Shown: positions 7,773-17,152 of the stretch, piece by piece
Numbering within the stretch: the first letter of the stretch is position 1
How the letters are laid out: each line of letters opens with the position of its first letter
The notes under the pieces: model-generated
What the model saw: the letters and a program-made list of their open reading frames with translations, nothing else
Databases searched by the model: none
What the model was told of the DNA's origin: nothing
Position numbers and translations under genes: made by a program
NCBI GenBank assembly: GCA_017449285.1
Contig: JAFSJX010000050.1
Coordinates: forward strand, 112,556 to 176,555
DNA: 64,000 bases
Source of the DNA: Treponema sp.
GTDB lineage: Bacteria; Spirochaetota; Spirochaetia; Treponematales; Treponemataceae
Direction of reading: 5' to 3'

Positions 7773-8573
7773 TTACTGAAGCAAAAGCCCATCGTTCGTG
7801 TCTTTAATCGAATGGAACAGCGTAACCAGGCTTTTTATCGTGAGGGCTTTCTTTTTTTCCTCGTCAATATCCAGAATTATGTCGCCCTTATTCATCATCA
7901 GAAGCCGGTTTCCGTAGTCGATTGCATGCTGCATGTTGTGCGTGACCATCATCACCGTAAGCCCATATTCCTTTGCAAAGCGCAGCGTCAGGTTCATCAC
8001 GATTTCCGCATTGGTCGGGTCAAGGGCGGCGGTATGTTCGTCCAGCAAAAGCAAATCAGGCTTACTCATCACCGCCATCAAAAGGGTAAGTGCCTGCCGC
8101 TGTCCGCCGGAAAACTGCTCCACGTTGTCGCCCAACCTGTCTTCCAGCCCCATGTTCAGCACGGACAGCTGTTCCCGAAAGTGCGCGCGCAGCTTGCCGT
8201 TCAGACTTATCCGCAGTCCTTTCGTGCCTTTTTTCGAGCAGATGACCATATTATCCTCAAGGCTCATCTTGCCCGCCGTGCCCAAAAGCGGATTCTGAAA
8301 AATGCGTCCAATGTAGCGCGCGCGTTTGAATTCCGCATCGTGCGTAATGTCAACAACTTTTCCATTTTCCTCACGGTCAAGCAGAATTCGCCCCCTAGTC
8401 GGCTGGAGCGTTCCCGCAATCACATTGTACAGCGTAGACTTTCCCGCGCCGTTAGAGCCAATCACTGTGATGAAGTCGCCCTTTTTGATGTGCAGGTTGA
8501 TGTCTTTAAGCGCAGTATTTTCGTCTGGCGTGTGCGCATTGAATGTGATTCCGATATGTTCGAGTGTCAGCAT
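7773..8573 (-). CDS. ABC transporter ATP-binding protein of an ABC_sub_bind-type importer
   Basis: 266 aa, one nucleotide-binding domain: Walker A GSNGAGKST (about 39-47), Q-loop IFQNPLLGTAG, signature FSGGQRQALTLLMA, Walker B PDLLLLDEHTAALDP, H-loop VTHNMQ. The LLLDEHTAALDP form is typical of ATPases paired with ABC_sub_bind (PF04392) receptors, such as TrpXYZ-type systems in Gram-positive bacteria. It is the last gene of the operon after the binding protein and the permease. AGGAGATG precedes the start. The substrate is unknown; an aromatic amino acid or another small organic molecule is inferred from relatives. Confidence 0.85.
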   Translation of the reverse strand: MLTLEHIGITFNAHTPDENTALKDINLHIKKGDFITVIGSNGAGKSTLYNVIAGTLQPTRGRILLDREENGKVVDITHDAEFKRARYIGRIFQNPLLGTAGKMSLEDNMVICSKKGTKGLRISLNGKLRAHFREQLSVLNMGLEDRLGDNVEQFSGGQRQALTLLMAVMSKPDLLLLDEHTAALDPTNAEIVMNLTLRFAKEYGLTVMMVTHNMQHAIDYGNRLLMMNKGDIILDIDEEKKKALTIKSLVTLFHSIKDTNDGLLLQ

Positions 8574-8622
8574 ATTTTTTCATCTCCTTTGGGCGTGTCC
8601 GCTTGCGCGCCCCTCCCATCGC

Positions 8623-9537
8623 TCACGCTTTCGCCGGTCGTTTCAAATGTTCCCGCAGCCAGCCCGCCACATCCGTCTGGCTCACAATCAGGCAGATGAT
8701 AATGAGCAGACCCGTAATCAGTTTTAGGTCGTTGGAGTTCATGCCGATGTTGTAGCCGTAGCGGCGGGCAAGGAACATGAGGGCGCGGTACAGAATCGAG
8801 CCGAGAAGGACGCGCAATGTCTGCACGGCAATTTTATTCGATTTCAAAATGAATTCACCCAGCATGAGCGAAGCAAGCCCAGAAACCACAACGCCCGTAC
8901 CGCTTCCCACATCGGCAAAACCAGAATACATGGCAAAGAGAGAGCCGCTCAATGCCGCAAGCCCGTCGCCAAAGCAGATGCCCACGCCCCGCACAAAACG
9001 AATGTCTACGCCCTGACTTGTTACCATCTGCGGATTCGCCCCCAGCGCACCCATGGTAAGCCCGAAGTCCGTGGAAAAAAACAGGTTCAGCAACACGGTC
9101 AATGCCCCGACAAAAAGCACCAAAAAGATGACAATAATCCATTCTCCGCTCATGCCAACCGTTTTTGCCCATGCGGTAAGGTTTGAAAAAATCGTAGGAA
9201 TACGCAAAAATGAAACATTCGCCTGATTCGACATAATCCGCAGGTTCACCGAATAGAGCATGGTCATCATCAGAATACCGGAAAGCAAATCGGGGATGCG
9301 CAATTTAGTATAAATGAGCGTGGTACACAAGCCCGCAAGACAGCCCGCCACAAAAGCGAACAAAAGCGCGAGCGCAGGGGAAATGCCGTGGGTAAGACAC
9401 GCCGCAAGCACACACGCTCCCATCGGAAACGAGCCGTCCACCGTCATGTCGCAGAAATTCAGTACCCGGAACGTCATAAACACTCCGAGTACCATGATGC
9501 CGTAAATCAGTCCTTCAGTCAGAATGCTGGGAATCAT
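8623..9537 (-). CDS. ABC transporter permease of an ABC_sub_bind-type importer
   Basis: 304 aa with eight to nine membrane segments, of the branched-chain amino-acid permease superfamily (LivH/BPD_transp_2-like). The N-terminus GLIYGIMVLGVFMTFRVLNF and the middle GAnPQMV...FGDGLAALSG region match permeases next to PF04392 receptors. It should form a homodimeric pore with the ATPase downstream. The start ATG at 9537 is 1 bp from the stop of the receptor gene. A 49-bp gap separates it from the ATPase gene. Confidence 0.83.
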   Translation of the reverse strand: MIPSILTEGLIYGIMVLGVFMTFRVLNFCDMTVDGSFPMGACVLAACLTHGISPALALLFAFVAGCLAGLCTTLIYTKLRIPDLLSGILMMTMLYSVNLRIMSNQANVSFLRIPTIFSNLTAWAKTVGMSGEWIIVIFLVLFVGALTVLLNLFFSTDFGLTMGALGANPQMVTSQGVDIRFVRGVGICFGDGLAALSGSLFAMYSGFADVGSGTGVVVSGLASLMLGEFILKSNKIAVQTLRVLLGSILYRALMFLARRYGYNIGMNSNDLKLITGLLIIICLIVSQTDVAGWLREHLKRPAKA

Positions 9538-9538
9538 A

Positions 9539-10534
9539 CTATTTCTTTTTCAGTTCTCCGTTCTCAAAAATCAGGTTCGCCTGCGAGAGCAGTTCCGCAC
9601 TGAATGTAATGCCGCAGTTCTTTGCTGCATCCAAATCCAGAAGCAAATCGCTGTCGCTGGGGTCGGTCATAAAGCGCACGGGGAGCGTCGCAGGGTCTGC
9701 GCCGTTCAGAATCTTTACGCACATTTCACCAGTGGCGCGGCCAGCCTTGTAGTAGTTGAAACCGCTTGCCATCAGAATTCCTCCCGCCTGTGCGCCCGTT
9801 ACGTCCGCGCTGAAAATCGGTTTTTTTGCATCGCCGAATACCTGTACCAAAGACGCAAGTGCGCTGAACACCGTGTTGTCCGTGGTCAGATAAATGCCGT
9901 CCACGCGGTCTACGATTGCATCTGCCGCCGCTTTTACTTCGGAAGAATTGGTAATCGCCTGCGTGACCAGTTTGAGTCCTGCTTTTTCACAGCCTTCTTT
10001 GACTAGATTGAGCGAGCTGATTGAGTTTGCTTCGTTGCTCGTGTAAATGTAGCCGAGCGTTTTGATGCCCGTCACTCCTTTGAAGAACGCGATGTGCTGA
10101 ACCGTGGGAACTGCATCGCTCATGCCGGTTACGTTTCCCTCGCCGTGTTCAAGCGTTGTGACCAGTCCTGCACCGAGCGGGTCAGTCACCGTGCCGAATA
10201 CTACGGGAATGTCTTTGATGGTATTTGCCAGCGCAAGGGCCACGGGGGTAGCGATTCCCACCGCAAGATTTACGCGCTCGTCCTTGTACTTGTTTGCAAT
10301 CTGCGCGGCCGTGTTTACGTCTCCGTTGGCATTCTGTAAATCGTATTCTGCTTTGATGCCCGATTCGTTGATTACATCTATAATGCCGCGCTCAACGTCG
10401 TCCAACGCTACGTGCTGAACGATTTTTGCGATGCCAATTTTTTTTGCGCCATCGGCAGATTTTTTATTACATGCAGAAAGCCCCGTCAACAGAGCCGCCG
10501 CCGCCAAAACAGAAATCAATTTTGTCACTTTCAT
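9539..10534 (-). CDS. ABC_sub_bind-family solute-binding lipoprotein
   Basis: 331 aa from ATG 10534, where AGGAGAT lies about 6 nt upstream; an upstream in-frame codon at 10681 is not supported. The signal MKVTKLISVLAAAALLTGLSAC ends in lipobox GLSAC. The receptor shows the PF04392 pattern: KIGIAKIVQHVALDDVERG, IATPVALALANTIKDIPVVFGTVTDP, TGMSDAVP, DGIYLTTDNTV and FNYYKAGRATGEM. It is the first gene of the three-gene importer operon (receptor, permease, ATPase). The start of the signal peptide is nearly the same as that of the pectinesterase at 32200. Confidence 0.87.
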   Translation of the reverse strand: MKVTKLISVLAAAALLTGLSACNKKSADGAKKIGIAKIVQHVALDDVERGIIDVINESGIKAEYDLQNANGDVNTAAQIANKYKDERVNLAVGIATPVALALANTIKDIPVVFGTVTDPLGAGLVTTLEHGEGNVTGMSDAVPTVQHIAFFKGVTGIKTLGYIYTSNEANSISSLNLVKEGCEKAGLKLVTQAITNSSEVKAAADAIVDRVDGIYLTTDNTVFSALASLVQVFGDAKKPIFSADVTGAQAGGILMASGFNYYKAGRATGEMCVKILNGADPATLPVRFMTDPSDSDLLLDLDAAKNCGITFSAELLSQANLIFENGELKKK

Positions 10535-10579
10535 GGTAAAATCTCCTAATAAAAATATGTTACTATGCAAAGAAACATT

Positions 10580-11000
10580 TGTCAAGGGAAAATGGTTTTT
10601 GCTTTTATGAAGATGACGCCGACTGGCAGGAAAAATCAATGACGCTTCGGCTGGAACATGAATGTAGCATTTCTTTACCAAAAAATTTTTCGGGGCGGCA
10701 CAAAATCATCTACACGACGAGTTGATAGCGGATTTTTTTGGAATGATGGCGGCATTCGGTTTCTACAAGGCGGAATATTTTAAGTATTTTATGGGAATCA
10801 AAGGCACGGAAGGAAGCCGCCTTTCTTGCTACATTCCCGATTGCTCCCCCGAATTGTTTTCCGCGCTCAAAGATATTGCTGCTTCCTGCGCGGAGTGGCT
10901 TGAAAATTGGTCGGAGAGCAAGAAATTTGCCGCCATGAATTATGCGAAACGAATCCGTTTTTTATGCGGTACAAATCTTGCGAGCATGGCTTTTCTGTAA
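10580..11000 (+). pseudogene. Frameshifted, 5'-truncated gene remnant of unknown family
   Basis: Two reading frames carry protein-like sequence that joins across a homopolymer tract. The first reads FCFYEDDADWQEKSMTLRLE and on to SISLPK; the second reads FFGAAQNHLHDELIADFFGM and continues to a stop at 11000. The switch falls in the CCAAAAAATTTTTCGGGG run near 10680, as expected for a one-base indel. The 5' end runs into the promoter region of the divergent receptor gene, so the start is missing. I do not recognise the family. A short intact protein from ATG 10722 (92 aa) is the alternative, but it would lack the upstream half of its fold. Confidence 0.5.
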
Positions 11001-11045
11001 GGGCGGAAAACAGCTTTAAATGCGGACAAGCGTTCGGAGTTTTCC

Positions 11046-11807
11046 TTACCATCGTCCTGATGCGCCGCCGCCACCAAAATGTCCGCCGCCGCCGTGGAAA
11101 CTGTGACCGCTGCTGTGGAAACTATGGCTGCTGTGATAACTGTGTCCGCCGCCAGAAGAGGAGTGACCGGAAGCAAATTTAAAGGGTAAAAACAGCAAGA
11201 ATATCGGGAGAATTCCTGCGCGTACTAGAATTATCACAATGATAAGGAATGCGAGCCAGCCGGCACTTACTTCGTCATCAAGACCCTCGTCTTCATCTAC
11301 CTGCTGTAAATCGGTGGCGATTTCTGCTCCGTCTGTTGCAACGCTTACAATTTGCAGAACGCCGTTGACGATTCCCTGCGTAAAGTCGCCGTCCTGAAAC
11401 TGCGGAGTGATGGCATTTCTGATGATGATGCCGCATTTTGTGTCGGTCAGAAGTCCTTCCAGTCCGTAGCCAACTTCGATGCGCAGTTTATGGTCTTCCA
11501 CCGCGACCGTCAGCAGAACACCGTTGTCTTCTTTTGCTTGACCAAGTTGCCATTTTTCCGCCGTCTTCATGCTGAATTCTTCAATAGATTCGCCATCGAG
11601 AGAGGAAATTGTAAAGACCGCAACCTGAACTCCTGTCTGCTCGCTTACCGCCATAAGATATGCGTTCAGGTCTGATTTCGTGGCGTTGTCAATGATGTTC
11701 GCCGTATCCATAACAGGCGCAGTCAACTCTGGGATTGTCGCCGCAAACACAACGCCCGCCGCCACAAACGCAAGCGCAGACAGCACTATTTTTTTTACAC
11801 TATTCAT
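11046..11807 (-). CDS. TPM-domain protein with His/Ser/Gly-rich tail (copy 1)
   Basis: 253 aa. Signal peptide (about 1-24), then a TPM domain (TLP18.3/Psb32/MOLO-1, YgcG type): PELTAPVMDTANIID, SEQTGVQVAVFTISSL, DNGVLLTVAVEDHKLRIEVGYGLEGLLTD. A membrane segment of about 25 residues lies near 182-205, and the C-terminus is a low-complexity tail of Ser, His and Gly ending GGGGASGRW. It would sit in the inner membrane with the TPM domain in the periplasm. It is a close paralogue of the gene just upstream. LemA/TPM operons are common in bacteria, but their role is poorly understood; membrane-protein maintenance has been proposed for related systems. Confidence 0.85.
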   Translation of the reverse strand: MNSVKKIVLSALAFVAAGVVFAATIPELTAPVMDTANIIDNATKSDLNAYLMAVSEQTGVQVAVFTISSLDGESIEEFSMKTAEKWQLGQAKEDNGVLLTVAVEDHKLRIEVGYGLEGLLTDTKCGIIIRNAITPQFQDGDFTQGIVNGVLQIVSVATDGAEIATDLQQVDEDEGLDDEVSAGWLAFLIIVIILVRAGILPIFLLFLPFKFASGHSSSGGGHSYHSSHSFHSSGHSFHGGGGHFGGGGASGRW

Positions 11808-11860
11808 AGGACTCCTTTAAGAATTTCCTGCGAGCGCACAATACGTTCGCTGAATACCCT

Positions 11861-12640
11861 CTACCACCCGCCGCTTGCGCCACCACCGCCAGAATGACCG
11901 CCGCCACCAGAATATCCGCCGCCAGAAGAATGACTGTGAGAAGAATAACTGTGTGAGGAATGGCTGTACGATGAAGAGTGTGATGAGGAAGAAGAGGAAG
12001 ATGAACTTGTTCCCCCGTGCTTCTTGCTGTATGCCACCGAAAAAGCAACCAGTCCGAAGAACGTGCCGAACATTGCCAACGGAATCAGAATGTTTGCCGT
12101 AGAGCCGGGATGCTCTTTTTCTTTCATCTCCAAATCGGCGATTTTCGCATTCAGTTCTTCATCTTCTATTATAATGCCTACAATGGCATTCACGCCGTTT
12201 TTGATTCCCGATTCGTAATCGCTCTGCTTGAAATACGGGGTGATAAAATTCCTGATGATGATGCCGCATTTTGTGTCCGTGAGCGAACCTTCCAGTCCGT
12301 AGCCAGGTTCAATGCGCAGTTTGTGGTCATTAACGGCCACGGTCAGAAGCACACCATTGTCCAAATCTTTCTGGCCAAGTTTCCATTCCTTAAAGACGCG
12401 TCCCGAAAAAGATTCGATGCTTTCGTCTTCCAGCGTAGGAACGGTCAGCACCGCAACCTGAGATTTTGTGTCACGCTCCAGCGCAAGAATCTGCTCGTCT
12501 AAAAAGGATTCGGTTTCTTCGCCCAAAATTTCTGCCGTGTCCATAACGGGTTTGGTGAGCCGTGGAATATCTGTCGCAAACAAAAGCCCTGAGATTACAA
12601 AAACGAACACGACTAGAAATATGTTTTTTGTTTTGTCCAT
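11861..12640 (-). CDS. TPM-domain protein with Ser/His/Gly-rich tail (copy 2)
   Basis: 259 aa from ATG 12640, where the hydrophobic signal MDKTKNIFLVVFVFVISGLL starts. The TPM domain follows: PVMDTAEILGEE, DTKSQVAVLTVPTLEDESIE, DNGVLLTVAVNDHKLRIEPG, GYGLEGSLTDTKCGIIIRN. A membrane segment lies near 190-207. The tail is long runs of Ser broken by His and Tyr, then Gly-rich, ending GGGGASGGW. Tail and core are clearly paralogous to the next gene, so this is a tandem duplication. Its start is 1 bp from the stop of the third TPM gene. The repetitive tail is prone to length change and might bind metal, which is inference. Confidence 0.85.
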   Translation of the reverse strand: MDKTKNIFLVVFVFVISGLLFATDIPRLTKPVMDTAEILGEETESFLDEQILALERDTKSQVAVLTVPTLEDESIESFSGRVFKEWKLGQKDLDNGVLLTVAVNDHKLRIEPGYGLEGSLTDTKCGIIIRNFITPYFKQSDYESGIKNGVNAIVGIIIEDEELNAKIADLEMKEKEHPGSTANILIPLAMFGTFFGLVAFSVAYSKKHGGTSSSSSSSSSHSSSYSHSSHSYSSHSHSSGGGYSGGGGHSGGGGASGGW

Positions 12641-12641
12641 G

Positions 12642-13340
12642 TTAATTCCATCCTGCGTTTTCCAGAAGAATAAGATTGTTCGGAAGTTCGTCGCCCTCCG
12701 TTTTTTGTGCGGGGAAATGTTGCGCCAAAAGGTCACCGCATTTTTGAATTGCCCCGATTATTGCCACCTCATATTGTTTTTTGCTGATTCCTGCCGCAAG
12801 GTCATCCGCAATCAAATTCCACATATCCTGCGAAATTTTTTCGTTTATGCCGCTGTCCGCAAGAATCCGCACCTGTCTTTCCAGCAGCGAAACGAAAATC
12901 AGTATTCCGCTGTGAGTTTTTGTGTTATGAACGCCACTTTCCGTAAACAGTCTGAACGCACGCCCTGTAACACACGCGTTGCGCACAACGCGGGGGATGA
13001 TAATTCTGTCGATGAGCGGAATGTTTGCCACATAGAACAGAATCGCTACAAACGCGAACGATGTAATGCCGTAGAACGCCGGAAGATACCATGAGGGAAC
13101 TTTCCAGAAATGACGCGTAAACCATGCCGCAATCAAATCTGACGCAGGAAGCAGGCAGACGAAAATCAGGATTGAGACTATGACTGCCGTTAAAAGTTCC
13201 CAAAAATTGTAGCGTGAACTTTCTTTTGCCGCCGCAACGACAATCTCTCCGTCGGTCATTTTTTCTGCGTCCTGAACGGATTGTGCGATTCGTTTTAAAG
13301 CCGCATCGTCAAGACGCAGTTTTTTTTGCAGCCTCGTCAA
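12642..13340 (-). CDS. TPM-domain membrane protein without signal peptide
   Basis: 232 aa. It begins with a soluble, charged stretch (MTRLQKKLRLDDAALKRIAQ, then DAEKMTDGEIVVAAAKESS) typical of the TPM form found in COG3762-like proteins, where the conserved segment about acid/base residues follows. Two membrane segments lie near 48-66 and 83-104. The C-terminal half resembles TPM again: GVHNTKTHSGILIFVSLLERQVRILADSGI. No Ser/His tail is present. It overlaps lemA by 4 bp, which implies translational coupling, and precedes the two tailed TPM genes. Confidence 0.8.
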   Translation of the reverse strand: MTRLQKKLRLDDAALKRIAQSVQDAEKMTDGEIVVAAAKESSRYNFWELLTAVIVSILIFVCLLPASDLIAAWFTRHFWKVPSWYLPAFYGITSFAFVAILFYVANIPLIDRIIIPRVVRNACVTGRAFRLFTESGVHNTKTHSGILIFVSLLERQVRILADSGINEKISQDMWNLIADDLAAGISKKQYEVAIIGAIQKCGDLLAQHFPAQKTEGDELPNNLILLENAGWN

Positions 13341-13933
13341 AATGATACCACCGGAGCGGACTGAGCCTGAGCAGATGCCTCAAAATATGCCTTGGGGCGG
13401 AATCCGCTGATGTTTGCGATGATTGAGCGGGGGAACTGGCGGATAAAAATATTGTATTCCTGAGCCGATTCGTTGAACCGTTTGCGCTCCGTGGCGATGC
13501 GGTTTTCCGTTCCTTCAAGTTCGTCCTGCAAAGCCATAAAATTTTCGTTCGCTTTCAGTTCGGGATAATTTTCCTGTACGGCAAGCAATCGCTGCAGGCT
13601 TGAACTCAAATTGTCCTGAATCGCCTGATACTTTTTGAACGCCTCGGGGTCTTCCAGAACGCTAGAATCAATGTTCACTACACCGCCTGCCTCTGCACGA
13701 GCCTGTGCCACCTGTGTAAAGACCGAAGCCTCGTGTGCCGCATACCCCTGAACGGTCGCCACCAAGTTCGGAATCAAATCAAGGCGACGCTGGTACTGGT
13801 TCTGCACCTGTGCCCACTGACTCTTTACGCCTTCGTCAAGCGTGACCATCTGGTTATAGTTTCCTTTCCAGAAATTATAAATTCCCAGTACTGCGACCAC
13901 GACAACAATAATACCGATAAGACCTTTTTTCAT
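13337..13933 (-). CDS. lemA: LemA family protein
   Basis: 198 aa. An N-terminal membrane anchor (residues about 4-20) is followed by the family hallmark KSQWAQVQNQYQRRLDLIPN and a long helical bundle (VQGYAAHEASVFTQVAQARA; ERKRFNESAQEYNIFIRQFP; FPRSIIANISGF). The length suits LemA (about 185-200 aa). It is the first gene of a four-gene operon with three TPM proteins. A GAGGAG site precedes ATG 13933. Function is unknown beyond membrane association. Confidence 0.92.
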   Translation of the reverse strand: MKKGLIGIIVVVVAVLGIYNFWKGNYNQMVTLDEGVKSQWAQVQNQYQRRLDLIPNLVATVQGYAAHEASVFTQVAQARAEAGGVVNIDSSVLEDPEAFKKYQAIQDNLSSSLQRLLAVQENYPELKANENFMALQDELEGTENRIATERKRFNESAQEYNIFIRQFPRSIIANISGFRPKAYFEASAQAQSAPVVSF

Positions 13934-14057
13934 CAGAGAACTCCTCTATCAATAAGAATTAGTTTTGCATAAAACCTACTACTATAAATATATAACGAAA
14001 TGCCAGATAAATCAAATTAAAATCTTTGTGAATTATGGAAAATGGGCTTTCCTTGCG

Positions 14058-14086
14058 TTGCTTTTTGTGAGGACTTGGGCTATAGT
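14058..14086 (+). promoter_or_regulatory. Promoter of the phosphofructokinase gene
   Basis: TTGCTT (14058-14063), 17-nt spacer, TATAGT (14081-14086). The leader of about 23 nt contains GAGGAAG before ATG 14116. Confidence 0.55.
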
Positions 14087-14115
14087 TTAAAATACAGTTT
14101 GAGGAAGATTTTTTT

Positions 14116-15561
14116 ATGAAAGAAATGAACGAAAAAATTAACTTTACTATTGACCAGTTGGGACCTTGCAAAGTGCCTTCTCCGATTCAGCTTGCCCGCC
14201 ACCATGGTGATTTTAAGGCAAACTACGTAAAAGACTCATCTTTTGTGCGCTACAAGGTGAATGTTTTTAAAGAGAACAATGACCCTGATGACGCGCTTGA
14301 TGAAACGAACTTGATTCAGAAAGCAGGTCCGCGTGAATATATTTATTTTAATCCCGCTCACGTAACGGCGGGCATCTGCACTTGCGGAGGTTTGTGTCCG
14401 GGCTTGAACGATGTTATCCGCGCCATCGTCCGCTGTTTGTGGTATCGTTACGGGGTAAAGAAAATCCGCGGATTCCGTTTTGGCTTTAAGGGATTTTTCC
14501 CCGACAAAGGATTCAGCACAATTGACTTAGACCCGACCGTGGTTGACGACATTCACAAAATCGGCGGCTCATTTTTGGGAACAAGCCGTGGCGGTGGAGA
14601 CCGTGTGAACGATGTCTGCGATGCGATAGAATCTTTGGGCATCAATATGCTGTTCATCATCGGCGGAGACGGAACTCAGCGCGGCGCATTGGAAGTTTCG
14701 CGTGAAGCATCCCGCCGTGGGCTGAAAGTTGCGATTGTCGGTATTCCGAAAACCGTTGACAACGATTTGCTGTTCATGGATCGATCGTTCGGGTTTGAGA
14801 CCGCCGTGCAAAAGGCAAAAGAAGCCGTAACCGCAGTTCACATGGAGGCTCATTCGCAGATAAACGGCGTCGGTCTGGTAAAATTGATGGGACGTGACTC
14901 GGGATTTATTGCTGCCGCTACGACGCTTGCCAGCCATGAGACAAATTTTTGCCTGATTCCCGAAGTGCCGTTTGATTTGGACGGGCCAAACGGATTTCTT
15001 GCGCATTTGGAAAAACGAATCCTTAACAGGCATCATGCGGTTATCGTCGTTGCGGAGGGCGCAGGACAAGAACTTTTGGAGAACCTGAACGAAAAAGATG
15101 ACAGCGGAAACAAAAAACTGTCCGACATCGGCACGTTCCTGCGCGATAAAATCAACGATTATTTCAAGCAGAAGCACATTCACATGAACCTAAAATACAT
15201 TGACCCCAGTTACCAGATTCGTTCTTCCGTTACTACGGCAAACGATTCAATTCTGTGCGAGCGTCTGGGCAACAATGCGGTTCATGCGGCTATGGCGGGA
15301 AAAACGCGCTGTGTGGTCGGTTTGATTCACGACAAATTTGTCTACCTTCCGATGGAAGTGATTACGCTGAAACGCAACAAAATTGACCCTGAGGGTGCAT
15401 TCTGGCGCGACGCATTGGACGCAACCCGCCAGCCGATTCTGATGGTCAACAATATGCAGACTGCTTTGGAAGACATGAAAAAACGAGCCGTTGCAGACAA
15501 CGAACTTGCCCAAAAGCGTATGGAAGAATTTGCAGAGAAAAAGGCAAAGGCAAGCGAATAA
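14116..15561 (+). CDS. 6-phosphofructokinase, GGDG-type (probably ATP-dependent)
   Basis: 481 aa. It has a long N-terminal extension (about 80 residues) before the PFK core: [18 protein letters not shown] (86-103), [18 protein letters not shown] (183-191), PKTVDND (211-217), [10 protein letters not shown] and VVAEGAG. It commits fructose 6-phosphate to glycolysis in the cytoplasm. In this superfamily GGDD with PKTxDND marks pyrophosphate enzymes, whereas GGDG with Lys in PKTxDND is found in the ATP-dependent long-chain group (trypanosome- and plant-like). Treponeme homologues are often labelled pyrophosphate-dependent, so the donor needs an assay; the residues favour ATP. A good promoter and ribosome site precede it; it is monocistronic. 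Confidence 0.88.
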   Translation: MKEMNEKINFTIDQLGPCKVPSPIQLARHHGDFKANYVKDSSFVRYKVNVFKENNDPDDALDETNLIQKAGPREYIYFNPAHVTAGICTCGGLCPGLNDVIRAIVRCLWYRYGVKKIRGFRFGFKGFFPDKGFSTIDLDPTVVDDIHKIGGSFLGTSRGGGDRVNDVCDAIESLGINMLFIIGGDGTQRGALEVSREASRRGLKVAIVGIPKTVDNDLLFMDRSFGFETAVQKAKEAVTAVHMEAHSQINGVGLVKLMGRDSGFIAAATTLASHETNFCLIPEVPFDLDGPNGFLAHLEKRILNRHHAVIVVAEGAGQELLENLNEKDDSGNKKLSDIGTFLRDKINDYFKQKHIHMNLKYIDPSYQIRSSVTTANDSILCERLGNNAVHAAMAGKTRCVVGLIHDKFVYLPMEVITLKRNKIDPEGAFWRDALDATRQPILMVNNMQTALEDMKKRAVADNELAQKRMEEFAEKKAKASE

Positions 15562-15603
15562 ATGGTGGTTTCGGCAGAGCAAGCCGCCGCGTCTTATTCT
15601 TTG

Positions 15604-17034
15604 TTACAGTTTGTCAATCAGCATTGAGCATTTGCCCGATGGGATTGGCAACGTCTTTTTCTTTTTGTTGAGAATGTTTATCGTAAAGTAGTACAATTTT
15701 TCGCTTTCCATCTGGATTTCCCAGCCGCGCGTACTTTTTGTGCTGAGAATTGTAATCAGGTTGCGTTTGAGCGACAATTTCTCAATGCCCATAATCTCCA
15801 GATTGGGAATAATCCAGTCCACGGTCTTGCGGGGCAGACTGATTGAAAGCCCGATAACGTTTTCTATCATCAGCGCGATGGTGGAAAGTCCTACGGTGGC
15901 AATGTAGCGTTTGCGCGGGAATTCGGGATTGTCGCTCCACGAGGCAGGACCTTCTTTGCAGGGCTTGTACGCCTCGTACAAATCGCCTTTTTCGCCAGTG
16001 GCGGGGGAAAGCCCTTCAAGGATAAAGTACAGGTGACGGATGGAACATTCACGCGCCAAATCGTACCGCTGGTATTTTTCCAGTCCTTTGATGACCATAA
16101 AATTAAACGCCGGATATACGCTTCCTCGGAATGCCTCGCCGTCTTCTCTAAAATCGGGGCAGTCCGCGCTCAACGTGGGGAAAGGATGGTCTGTGCCGAA
16201 CGTGGTTGGATTTGACAGGTGAGCGATAAGGGTCTCTGCCTTGTCCGCGTTGGGAATCTCTGCAAGGAGCGGCCAGAATCCTGCGATTGTTTTGAGCGGC
16301 AGTTTGTTCGTGTCTTTGTCAAGGTCGTGGTAGAATCCCGTTGCGCCATCCCACATCATTGAGTTGATGCGCGTTTTGAGGCTGAAATACATTCGCTTGT
16401 ACTGGAAACTCAGTTCCTTGTCATTCAGAATATCGCCCAGCGCGCTCATGTGCGCCGCATTGATTGCCATTGCCGCGTTAAAATCAACGGGATAGCATAC
16501 GTCAACGCGCGGAGAATTGAACATGGTGCTTGCGGAAACTGGCGCAGAATAAAGACCGTTTTCCTGCTTGAAAGTTTTGTCTATCCATTCCATGTACCGC
16601 TGCAGGACGGGCATAATCTCTTTGATGCGCCGTTTGTTTGCAGATTTGTGGTACAGATTGAATTCTGCCCATGCAAAAAGCGGCATTCCAACGCCCTGAA
16701 GATTTGAGGGGTCTTTTATTGGCTCTTCGGTCTTTGCGTCATATCGCCAGCGAATCGCGCCGTTTTCTTCCTGATGCGCATAGAAAAAATCTAGGTTCTG
16801 GTTCGCCGGGAAATTTCGGTTTGAGTACACCAGAAAAAACGATGAGAAAATAGCGTCAAATTGGTCAATAACCAACTGACTGTCGTTCGGATAAATAAAA
16901 TAACCGTCGGGAGAAAGTTCTGCTGTCTTGTTGTTCAACCAGAAATTTGAAAGCCAAGCCCATGTCTTATCATAGATGTCTACAAAATCCTGATCATAAA
17001 AATGAATCTTAGGAAAATCACCACGCTTATTCAC
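15604..17034 (-). CDS. (alpha/alpha)6-barrel glycosidase, trehalase/GH63-like
   Basis: 476 aa, no signal peptide, so cytoplasmic. The aromatic-rich pattern of trehalase and GH63-type barrels is present: FIYPNDSQLVIDQFDAIFSS, YAHQEENGAIRW, QGVGMPLFAWAE, YSAPVSASTMFNSPR, FYHDLDKDTNKL, RGSVYPAFNFMVIKGL and CKEGPASWSDNPEFPRKRYI near the end. The acid is probably an Asp or Glu in the central helices; the specificity (trehalose, mannosylglycerate or another glycoside) cannot be read. The last 60 residues form beta-strands. GGAG precedes the start. It lies convergent to phosphofructokinase, with 42 bp between stops. Confidence 0.72.
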   Translation of the reverse strand: MNKRGDFPKIHFYDQDFVDIYDKTWAWLSNFWLNNKTAELSPDGYFIYPNDSQLVIDQFDAIFSSFFLVYSNRNFPANQNLDFFYAHQEENGAIRWRYDAKTEEPIKDPSNLQGVGMPLFAWAEFNLYHKSANKRRIKEIMPVLQRYMEWIDKTFKQENGLYSAPVSASTMFNSPRVDVCYPVDFNAAMAINAAHMSALGDILNDKELSFQYKRMYFSLKTRINSMMWDGATGFYHDLDKDTNKLPLKTIAGFWPLLAEIPNADKAETLIAHLSNPTTFGTDHPFPTLSADCPDFREDGEAFRGSVYPAFNFMVIKGLEKYQRYDLARECSIRHLYFILEGLSPATGEKGDLYEAYKPCKEGPASWSDNPEFPRKRYIATVGLSTIALMIENVIGLSISLPRKTVDWIIPNLEIMGIEKLSLKRNLITILSTKSTRGWEIQMESEKLYYFTINILNKKKKTLPIPSGKCSMLIDKL

Positions 17035-17152
17035 AGAAACTCCAAAAAACTTTCATAGTCTGCTTATTATTATAGCATACTTTTTGAAAAATGGTTTAAA
17101 TTAACAAAAAATTATTACAAAATTTTTCTTGTTTGTCTTGGTGAAAAAACCG

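Noticed and set aside
7812..8699. 295-codon plus-strand frame
   Set aside because: Antisense to the ABC ATPase, whose Walker and signature motifs are complete.
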